Shown here one piece after another: positions 24,038-33,100 of a stretch of 41,135 nt of DNA. Position 1 is the first letter of the stretch. Each line of letters starts with the position of its first letter. The notes below the pieces were generated by a model. The model was not told where the DNA came from, searched no databases, and saw nothing but the letters and a program-made list of their open reading frames with translations. This stretch comes from Limoniibacter endophyticus (GTDB taxonomy: Bacteria; Pseudomonadota; Alphaproteobacteria; Rhizobiales; Rhizobiaceae), in NCBI RefSeq assembly GCF_014652835.1, contig NZ_BMZO01000008.1, forward strand, positions 1 to 41,135, written 5' to 3'. The position numbers and the translations under genes are program-made.

Positions 24038-24210
24038 CCGGAATGGCAGGTCTCCTGACTTCTGCGTCGTCGCGGGTTCCTTCACCTTCCCATCTTGCGA
24101 CAGTGGCTTTCCGAAGGGCGCTCGGCAGTTACAGTTGCGGGGGCAGTCGCGGCTTTGAACCGCGTTCCCTTTTCATCCGCGATGTCGAAACACCGCAGAA
24201 CCATCCCGGC
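24038..24210 (-). promoter_or_regulatory. cobalamin riboswitch upstream of btuB
   Basis: The minus strand holds all the usual conserved blocks in order: GCGGTG, AAAAGGGAA, CTGCCCCCGCAACTGTAA, GCCACTG, GGGAAGG, and the B12 box AGTCAGGAGACCTGCC at 24045-24060. A closing P1 stem can form between 24204-24210 and 24038-24044. It should bind adenosylcobalamin and lower btuB expression. The aptamer ends about 120 bases before the btuB start, leaving room for an expression platform. Confidence 0.96.
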
Positions 24211-24248
24211 TTTTTGCTAGCAACCGATCCAGGGCCGGTCAATCGGAA

Positions 24249-24485
24249 TTAGAACGCCTTGAAGGTCAGAGTCGTGAGCGAACGTACAATTCCCGGTACA
24301 TTGGCGACGTTCTCGTTGATGAACTTGCCGATATCGGTTTCGTTTTCGACATAGATTTTCATGAGGAGATCGTATTCGCCGCTTGTCGAGTAAAGCTCGG
24401 ATGCAACTTCTCTTTCGAACAACTCCTCGGCGACGGCGTAGGTTTTGCCGGGCTGGCACTGAAGCTGAACGAAAACGGCGCGCAT
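24249..24485 (-). CDS. stand-alone Lrp/AsnC ligand-binding (RAM) domain protein
   Basis: This 78-residue protein consists only of the C-terminal ligand domain of Lrp/AsnC regulators (RAVFVQLQCQPGKTYAVAEELFERE ... SGEYDLLMKIYVENETDIGKFINENV). No helix-turn-helix is present. Stand-alone domains of this type bind amino acids and may form ring-like oligomers or combine with full-length Lrp proteins. The ATG at 24485 has AGGA 8 bases upstream; the frame is open to 24548 without support. It is transcribed in the same direction as btuB, just before the riboswitch, and is divergent from the marR-like gene at 24642. Confidence 0.85.
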   Translation of the reverse strand: MRAVFVQLQCQPGKTYAVAEELFEREVASELYSTSGEYDLLMKIYVENETDIGKFINENVANVPGIVRSLTTLTFKAF

Positions 24486-24641
24486 GGGAAAATCCTGAAA
24501 TATGGTGTGTGACTCACCTTGCTTACCCTCCGGCAGACTGTCAATCAAATCTCACAGCATTGTGGACCACAGTAATTTTTGCTGGCAAAACAGGCTGGAC
24601 CGATAAAATATTTAAGCATGAAATAGTGGAGACATGCGCCG

Positions 24642-25124
24642 ATGGAAGATATGCACGTTGCGGTGCAGCAAGACGACATTGAGCAGAAGGAAAAGCTCAG
24701 GCTCTGGGTCCGTCTCCTGCGCGCGTCGCGCATGATCGAGGCGGAGTTGCGTAACCGCTTCGCTGTAGAGTTCAACACGACGCTGCCGCGTTTCGACGTG
24801 ATGGCTGCGCTCGATCGTTTTCCGGACGGCATGTTGATGAGCGACCTGTCTCGCTATCTACTCGTTTCCAATGGTAATGTGACCGGCATCATTGAGCGGC
24901 TTGTGCAGGAGGGCTTCGTTTCGCGCGCCAAGCGGGAAGGAGACAAGCGCACCTCGATTGTCTCCCTGACGGCGGAGGGGTGCGCCCTGTTTGCGCAGAT
25001 GGCCGATGCCCATGAGAGATGGGTGAGCGCTTATCTCAACGCAATGTCGTTGGATGAGGCACGGACCCTCTCTGGCATGCTGGAAAGCTTTCGCAGCAAT
25101 TGGGAAGACCATAGCCCCGAATGA
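24642..25124 (+). CDS. MarR family transcriptional regulator
   Basis: This 160-residue winged-helix protein has the core RFDVMAALDRFPDGMLMSDLSRYLLVSNGNVTGIIERLVQEGFVSRAKREGDKRTSIVSLTAEG. That core holds the recognition helix and the beta wing with DKRTS. It differs from the MarR-type protein at 6403 and is closer to regulators of aromatic compound genes, but the ligand cannot be told. The start is the ATG at 24642, or the ATG at 24651 (MHVAVQ). It is divergent from the Lrp-domain gene, and the shared gap holds short palindromes. The gene ends close to the ndvA terminator. Confidence 0.86.
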   Translation: MEDMHVAVQQDDIEQKEKLRLWVRLLRASRMIEAELRNRFAVEFNTTLPRFDVMAALDRFPDGMLMSDLSRYLLVSNGNVTGIIERLVQEGFVSRAKREGDKRTSIVSLTAEGCALFAQMADAHERWVSAYLNAMSLDEARTLSGMLESFRSNWEDHSPE

Positions 25125-25151
25125 AAAACGGCCGGCAGAGTGCCGACCGTT
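25124..25151 (-). terminator. terminator of ndvA
   Basis: On the minus strand an 11-bp stem with one mismatch (AACGGTCGGCA / TGCCGGCCGTT) is followed by a run of five T at 25124-25128. It lies about 26 bases after the ndvA stop codon and overlaps the very end of the convergent marR-like gene. Confidence 0.75.
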
Positions 25152-25177
25152 CGAGGGTACATGGGCTAATTGCAGGC

Positions 25178-26938
25178 TTAGGCAGCCTTCTGCAGCACGC
25201 GTGGCGTGAGGTCGTCGTCCATTGCCAGACCCCCAGCCTTGAGGAGCGATGTGAAGCGGCCGCCCTGCTTGGCAAGTTCGTCGAAGGTACCCATCTCGAT
25301 GATGCGACCGCCATCAAGGAATAGAACCTTATCTGCATCGCGAACTGTCGAGAGACGGTGAGCGATGATGATCGTCGTGCGGTTCTCGCGCAGATTGTCG
25401 ATCGCGCTCTTGACACGTTCCTCGGTTTCCACGTCGAGTGCGCTGGTCGCCTCATCGAGAACAAGGATCGGTGCATTCTTGAGAACGGCACGTGCGATTG
25501 CGATACGCTGACGCTCACCACCCGAAAGCTTGCCGCCGCGGTCGCCCACCAGCGTGTCGTAGCCTTCCGACTTGGACAGGATGAAGTCGCACGATGCAGC
25601 CTCGGCAGCGGCCTCGACTTCCGCATTCGTTGCGCCTTCACGACCTACGCGGATATTCTCTTCGATCGAACGGTTCAATAGGCCGGCGTCCTGGAAGACG
25701 CTGGCAATATTGGCACGAAGCGAGTTCTTGCTTACGGAGCGTGTGTCGACACCATCAATATAAATCGCACCTTCGCTCGGATCATAGACGCGCTGCAACA
25801 AATTGATGAGTGTCGTCTTGCCTGAGCCCGTCGGGCCAACGATTGCCAGGGTTTCGCCCGGCAGGATTTCGAATGAAACATCCGATGCACCTTTCGTCCC
25901 ATTCGGGAAGAAGAACTCGACATTCTCGAAACGCAGGTGGCCTTCGACCTTGCCAAGATCACGCGCCGTTTCCGGCTCCTTCGACTGAGATGCCGCATCT
26001 TCCATCACGTAGAACTGTTCAAGGCGTGCACGCGATTCGAATATCTGGTTCACGAAGGTCGATATCTGTTCGAGGCGGCCGATCAGAAGCTGCGCGAAAC
26101 CGGTGAACGCGACGACGTCGCCAATGCGCATTTCACCGGCAGACACAAGAATCGCGCCAATGATCAGGACGACCATCATCGCTACTGTAGACGCAAGACG
26201 GTGCATGGCGTTTGCGACGGCCCACCAGTCCAGCACCGGATACTGAGCCTTCAGGAGGTTTTCTGCGTAGTCACGTAACGCGGAGGTTTCCTGCTGCACT
26301 CGATTGTAGCTTTGCAGGACCGACACGTTAGTGATCGAATCCGAGACGTGCGAGAACATCTTGTGATTATGGTTCTCTACACTCATCTGGCCATCCTTGG
26401 TCTTCTTCATGACAAGGCGGCTGATGAGAACATAGCTGACGCCGAGCACGAATAGGACAGCAGACATGCGGAGGTCCATGGCCAGCGCGGTCGGGATGAG
26501 CAGCGCGAGCGCAACGATCGTGGAAAGGTGCGTGCGCATGAAATCGAGCCAGAGGCCCTGCAGGGCGTCGACTGCGCGCAGAAGCGTCTGTAGCGAGTAG
26601 GATGTGCCGTTCTGCTGGTGCCAGGACAATGGCATGGAAACCACGCGTTCATAGCTTTCCGTGAGGACGGATGCTCGCCGCTCATGGGCAAGCCGGTCTG
26701 CGCCGCGTGCAACCAGAACGCTGGCGACAATATTGAAGGCACCCAAAGCCGCCCAGATCATCAGGGTAGGGACGACGTCCATACCGCCGGAGATCGTGTC
26801 GATCACGCGACCAAAAAGGATTGGCTCGGCGATGACGACGATAGCCAACGCAACGTTGAACGCGCAAATGACGGCGACACGTCCTTTGCGCGGAGCAAGA
26901 TAGCCTATGGCCCGCTTGTAGATTTCAACCAATGTCAC
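25178..26938 (-). CDS. ndvA: cyclic beta-1,2-glucan ABC exporter NdvA/ChvA
   Basis: This ABC exporter is 586 residues long from a GTG at 26938, the usual length of the family. The N-terminal membrane domain of six helices starts TLVEIYKRAIGYLAPRKG and includes EPILFGRVID. The ATPase domain has Walker A GPTGSGKTT, signature LSGGERQRIAIARA and Walker B ILVLDEATSALD. It fuses permease and ATPase, acts as a dimer, and moves cyclic beta-1,2-glucan to the periplasm. The GTG has GGGAG 8 bases upstream; a longer frame to 26992 adds residues not seen in relatives. It follows cgs in the same direction after a terminator-like hairpin, so it probably has its own promoter as well. Confidence 0.92.
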   Translation of the reverse strand: MTLVEIYKRAIGYLAPRKGRVAVICAFNVALAIVVIAEPILFGRVIDTISGGMDVVPTLMIWAALGAFNIVASVLVARGADRLAHERRASVLTESYERVVSMPLSWHQQNGTSYSLQTLLRAVDALQGLWLDFMRTHLSTIVALALLIPTALAMDLRMSAVLFVLGVSYVLISRLVMKKTKDGQMSVENHNHKMFSHVSDSITNVSVLQSYNRVQQETSALRDYAENLLKAQYPVLDWWAVANAMHRLASTVAMMVVLIIGAILVSAGEMRIGDVVAFTGFAQLLIGRLEQISTFVNQIFESRARLEQFYVMEDAASQSKEPETARDLGKVEGHLRFENVEFFFPNGTKGASDVSFEILPGETLAIVGPTGSGKTTLINLLQRVYDPSEGAIYIDGVDTRSVSKNSLRANIASVFQDAGLLNRSIEENIRVGREGATNAEVEAAAEAASCDFILSKSEGYDTLVGDRGGKLSGGERQRIAIARAVLKNAPILVLDEATSALDVETEERVKSAIDNLRENRTTIIIAHRLSTVRDADKVLFLDGGRIIEMGTFDELAKQGGRFTSLLKAGGLAMDDDLTPRVLQKAA

Positions 26939-27104
26939 GTCGGGTACTCCCGTCAAGAAAATTCGACCGTATTTACTGCCGAGCGTAAGCACTTACAATG
27001 ACGGGAGTGGGGACAGGTTGCCTTGGTGCGTACACTTATGGCGAATCGCGTGTAATGTCGCGTGAATGGATAACGCTTTGATTAAAAGGATAAAATATAC
27101 GTGA

Positions 27105-27134
27105 GATGACGGAACCCGAGCGGGTCCCGTCATC
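27105..27134 (-). terminator. terminator-like hairpin after cgs
   Basis: A 13-bp stem with one mismatch (GATGACGGGACCC / GGGTTCCGTCATC on the minus strand) lies 9 bases after the cgs stop codon. An AT-rich stretch follows, without a clean T run. Confidence 0.65.
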
Positions 27135-27143
27135 TCTTCGCGC

Positions 27144-30100
27144 TTATGCGCTTTCCGACATGGGGATTGCTACAAGTATCTTCGAAGCACTGGGTAGTTT
27201 ATCCAGATCAATGGCGGGTACGGATCGGCCATCGATAATAATGGATTTTTTCGAAACGACAGTCTTTCGCTCTACCGTAACTTCCAGCTTTACTTCATCA
27301 ATCACGATCTGAGCGCTAAACCCGCTCCATGCTGAAGGTATCCGGGGATTCACATGCAGAATGCTGCCTTCGCGCTCGATCCCGAGGATACCTTCCACAG
27401 CGGCACGGTAGAGCCAACCTGCCGAACCCGTGTACCAGGTCCAGCCGCCGCGGCCTGATTTTTCCCCGACCCCGTAGACATCGGCGGCAACCACATAGGG
27501 TTCTACCCTGTAATGATCGGCGGCTTTCTGTGACAAAGCGTGATTGACCGGGTTGAGTGTTTCAAACGCCTTCCAGGCCGCATCAAACCGGCCCATCTGT
27601 GCCAACGCGATCACGAACCAAGTCGCGGCGTGGGTGTATTGTCCACCATTTTCGCGCACGCCCGGCGGGTAGCTCTTGATATAACCGGGTTCGTTCGGAG
27701 ACTTGGAGAAGGCGGGGGTGAACAGCTTGATGACGCCAGCCTTTTCGTCCACCAGATGCGCGCGGGCCGAGTCCATGGCCCTGGCGGCGCGCTCTGGATC
27801 GCCAGCCTTTGAGAGAATGCTCCAGGACTGCGCAATCGAGTCGATCTGGCATTCGTCCGACTGCGATGAACCGAGTGGCTGCCCATTATCGAACGTGCCA
27901 CGCCTGTACCATTCGCCGTCCCAGCCATGTTCTTCAATCGCATTAGCGATTGCACCCGCTTCCTTGCGGAAACGGGCGGCTGTGGCCTTGTCTCCACGTT
28001 TCTCGCAGATGATCGCGAAGTCGCGAAGCGTGCTGACGAGGAACCAGGAAAGCCAGATGCTCTCGCCCTTGCCCGCTTCGCCGACACGATTCATACCGTC
28101 GTTCCAGTCCCCACCAAGGATCAGCGACAGACCGCGTTCCGACCGACGTTTGAGCGCAAGGTCGAGACCCCGCAACGCATGCTCATAGACTGTGGCGCTT
28201 GCCCCTTTTTCTGGCTGAAAGAAGGCATCATGCTCGCCATCTTCCAACGAGCGTCCCGTGATGAATGGCAGTTCTTCGTCGAGCAGAGCATAATCGCCCG
28301 TTACGCTTACATAGCGGTGGATGCCATAGGCAAGCCACACGACGTCATCCGAGATCATTGTGCGTACACCAGCGCCTGTTCCGGGCAGCCACCAGTGCTG
28401 CACGTCACCTTCCGGAAACTGGCGGCTTGTTGCATTGATGATCTGCGCCCGCGCCAGCGATGGATCGTGCATGAGAAGTGATAGCGTATCCTGCAATTGA
28501 TCGCGGAAGCCAAAGGCACCGCTCGCCTGATAGAAGGCCGCCCGCGCACGGATGCGACAGGCCAACGCCTGGTAGGGCAACCAGTAGTTGACCATCGCAT
28601 TGAAGGCCTTGTCCGGCGTGTTGACTTGCAGGGTTTCAAGGAATGCGTTCCATTCCTTCTTGGTATCGGAAAGACGTTTGTCAAAGTCGACGGCGCGATG
28701 TGCAACGGCAAGATCGACCGCTTCTTCGCGTGAGCCGGCGTCGCCCATCAGCCAGAGAACAACGCCTTCCTCGCCCGGTTTCAAGGTAATGTCCTTGGAT
28801 AGCACGCCGCATGGATCGTCCCCTGCCGCGACATTGCCGGAGAGTGGTTCGCCCGTGTGCGCCAATTTTGGAACAGAGACATTGCCAGGGGCACCCAGGA
28901 ATTCACGGCGATCAGAACCTACCCCATCAGCTACCGTGTCGAAGGCCATGAAGGCCGTCCTGTGCGGAAATTCCAGGCTGTAGGGGTTATTTGCCAGCAA
29001 GACGCCTTCCTGCTCTGCCCACTCGGGCACAATGAAGGGCGATGTTTTCGCACGCGAATTGCCCAATACCCATTCGGCATAAGCGAAAACCCTTAGCTTC
29101 AACGTCTTCGAGCCGCCATTGCGGATTTTAAGGCGGCTTATCTTTACAGGCGCCTGCGGATCCACGAGCTGCGTCATTTCCAGCCCAAGACCGTCGCGAT
29201 TGGCGCTGAACCTTGAATAGCCCTGGCCGTGTCGCGCTTCATATACGGCGTCCGGCCTGCGCGCGACGCAGGCGTAAGGCGCAAGGACAGAGCCATCCGC
29301 TAAATTCGCGACATATATAGCTTCGCCCGCACGATTGACCACGGCATCGTTGGTCCATGGCGTGATCTGGAAATCGCGACTGTTCTGGCTCCAGGTGAAA
29401 GATGCACCCTCGCTGGAGGTGTGGAAGCCGAAGTTGCTGTTAGCGATGACGTTGATCCATGGCTGTGGCGTTGCTGTCGACCCGGTGAGGCGTACGACAT
29501 ATTCTCTGCCGTCCTTGGTGAAGCCGCCATAGCCGTTCCAATAGTCAAGGTCATCATGTGAAATCTCTGCCGGAGCAGGGAGCTTGGTGATGCTTCGCTT
29601 GGGGAGAGCGGGCTTGCGCGCCGTCTCTTCGACTGCCCCCTCGACATTGGCATCTATCACTGGAGGGACGATATTGTAACGCTGCCGCTCGGTGATCTCG
29701 GCGCGGTCCAGTTGATCGAATATGCGGCCATTGCTGGCGTGCATCACCACGCGTGCCGCCGCTAGCAACGTGCGGTGGCTCTCTTCGTCCATAAGATCGC
29801 GACGCACGGTGAAAATGTGCTGGCGCGGCCCAAGTTCGTGACCACGCAGGCGCGCATTCTCGCACAGATGCTCGATAGCGTGCTGGAGGTCTTGAATGTA
29901 GGAGGACGCCTGCTCATTGATGATGACGAGATCTGCAAGCAGACCGTGCGTGCGCATATATTCCTGATAACGCAGCGCTTCAGCCACGACTTCGAGATCG
30001 GCCTGATCGCTGATGCGAATGGCGAAGATAGGAAAGTCGCCCGAGATTGCCATCGGCCACAGGCGGGCCTGCGACCCGAGACCCGCACTGATCGACTGTC

Positions 30101-33100
30101 CAGGTTGGCGCAGCGACGCGTCGGGATAGAGCAGGTAGCGGGCGAGGCGCTGTACGTTGGCAGCTTCCGCAAGCGACAGGTTGAGATAGCGGGTCTGCAC
30201 TTGCGAGCGCGTCCAGGCGAGCATTGATTCCCGCGCAAAGCTTTCGCGATGCATCAGATGCTTCATCGCCTTGTTGAGATGAGCGCGGTCCGGGCCGGCA
30301 ATCGTCCAGAAGGTGATCTGTACCTTGCGGCGTGCCGGAATCCTGACACGACGCCGCAAAGACATGACGGGATCCATCATGAAGCCGCTGCGACCGGAAA
30401 GCACAGTGCCTTTATCGAAAGCGGCAGCGGTACCGAGATCCCTCCCGCGCCCGATGAAAGCGTGGCGGCCGGTTTCAGCGCTGGTCATGCCAGCGGCATC
30501 GATATCGGCGCTGAGGAAATGCAGCATATGCGCATCCGGCTCGGAGGCGGAACGCTTGCGACGTTGTGCATAGATCGCGTGGCGGTCGAGAGCGATTTCC
30601 GTTTCGACAAACATCTTGGAGAAGGCGGGGTGAGCATTGTCCGCCGCTTCCTGACCCAGCACGACTTCGCTGTAAGATGTAATATCGATGACGCGATCGG
30701 TGTTGCTGTCATTCCAGACGGTGACCTTGCGGCCTTCGCCGTCGCACTCCGAAGTGACGATGCATTCAACTTCCGAGCGAAGCCCGCCCGCCGCTTTCAC
30801 AAAAGTAGCCTTGTCGTCCGAGAAGTAGGTGACGACCTGTTCGTCGGGCGCGCGGCGCGGCTCGGCGGTTGCTGACCACCATTCGCCCGTTTGCGGGTCG
30901 GACAGAAAAATAAACGAGCCCAACGTATCGAGCGTCGGGTCCGGCTGCCAACGTGTCAGGGCCAGATCGTTCCAGCGGGAAAAGCCTGTGCCCGTCGCAG
31001 ACAGCATAAGCGAATAGCGACCGTTCGACATGATGACGGTGGATCGCAGTGATCTGTCTGGGTCGCGCGTGATGCGCATGTCGGGCGTCGCCTCGATGTC
31101 TGCCTGCTTGACAGGTTCGGCCGTATCGGCACGGACAACGGCAACAGGGATGTTGCGCGGCGCCTTTTCCTGCAAAAGCAGTTCCGCAGCCTCGATCACC
31201 GGGTCTCGATGGAAGCGATCGCGCATGCGGCCTTCGAAAATCGCATTGTCAATGGCGACGATCGACATGCCGTGATGGTGGGCATAGTAGTTCTTCACGA
31301 CCACGCGACGGTCGCCTTCCGGCACGCGGCGCGGCGTGAAATCCACGGCGTCATAATAACCGTAGCGGCCGAGCGCACCAATGGCGCGCAGCTTGGTAAG
31401 ATTGTCGATTGCTTCACGCGGCTGGAACATGGCCGACATGATGGAAGCGTATGGCGCTATCACCAGGTTCTGCGCCAGTCCCCGCTTCAGGCCAAGGCCG
31501 GGAACACCGAAATTCGTATACTGGTAGGTCATTTCGCGGTCGCGGGCGTTGAAGGCCGCTTCCGAGATCCCCCACGGCACATCGCGTTCACGGCCATAGG
31601 CGCGCTGGCGGTCGATGATGAGATTGTTGGTCTGGTTGAGCAGGCCGCCGCTCGGTTCCTTCATGACCAGAGGGGGCATGAGATATTCGAACATGGAACC
31701 GGACCAGGACATGAGCGCCCCGCGCGAGCCGATTTCGACGATCGGACGCCCCAGTCGGAACCAGTGTTCGGTCGGTAAATCGCCCTTCGCGACGCCGAAA
31801 AGGCTGGTCAGACGCGCTTCGGAGGCCAAAAGGTCATAGCAGCTTTCGTCAAGCTGCTGCTCGACGACACGATAACCAATGGAAAGCAGCTTGCGTTCCT
31901 CGCGCAGCAAAAAGCTGAAATCCATTTCGAAGGCGTATTGACGGGAGCGCTGTGCAAGGCTCTCAAGCTGCCTGCGCAACGCGACAAGATTGTCCTGATC
32001 CGTCAACGTATCGCTCATATGTGCTTCGCACGTCTTGGCGACGAGCTTTGCCCAGGCCAACACGTCTTCGCTTTCCGAGGATTGAGCTTCGGTGTGGATT
32101 GCTTGCGCCAGCTTGACGAGATCAGCAGAGATAACGGCAAGGTTTATCGTACGCACGGAAGCCATTTCAGGCTCATCCTGGATTGTAGCGACGGCGCGGC
32201 GTGTACCTTCGATGCGATCGGACAGGCGCTTGCGCAAGGGGCGCATCTGGCGGCGGTCGTCGGGCAGGGCCCCCAGCATTTCTTCAAGAATGCTGACGGC
32301 GTCGATGATGCCCTCGAGGTCGCCATGCAGCGCAACCGCCGGAGATTCTGCCCATTCGGTCAATGCTGACGACAGCGTGACGAGATGGCCAGCCAGATTG
32401 CCACTGTCGACCGCCGAGATATAGGTTGGTTGAAGCGGTGCGAGATCGCGTGTGCCATACCAGTTGTAGAGATGGCCGCGGAAACGCTCCATCTTCTCAA
32501 TGGTCGTCAATGTTTGATCCACGCGCCGAATGGTCTCCTCAAGGCCGATCCAGCCAAAGTCGCGCGCAGAAACGACTGAGAGAAAATACATGCCGATATT
32601 GGTCGGGGACGTCCGCGCGCCAACTTGTGGCGTGGGGTCTTCCTGAAAATTGTCCGGGGGCAGGAAGTGATGTTCTTCGGTGGTGAAATCCTCATAATAG
32701 CGCCAGGTCCGGCGCGCGATGCGACGCAGGCGCAGACGATCTTCCGGGTCCAGTTCGAGGCGTTCTTCCGTCTCTGCCGAGCGCGAGATGAAATAGGCAA
32801 ACGCCGGGGAACATAGCCAGAAGGCGGAGAAGATGAGAGCAAGCCACACGCCGCTTGAGCCTGAGAGCAGAGCAGGGAGCGGGCCGAGAACGGCGATTAT
32901 GAGCGCGCCGCGCATGATGCGATAATGTGCTGGAATCGTGCGCGCGGCGCTCTTGCTCGCCTGGGATGCCGCATGCCATTCGAGCATCTGCTTGCGACTC
33001 GAATAAAGGCGATGCAGCGTGCGCACGACAGCATCGCCCATCATCCAGGCCTGATCGGCCAGCACCATCATCTTCAACGCGACCTGAGCCGTTCCAAACG

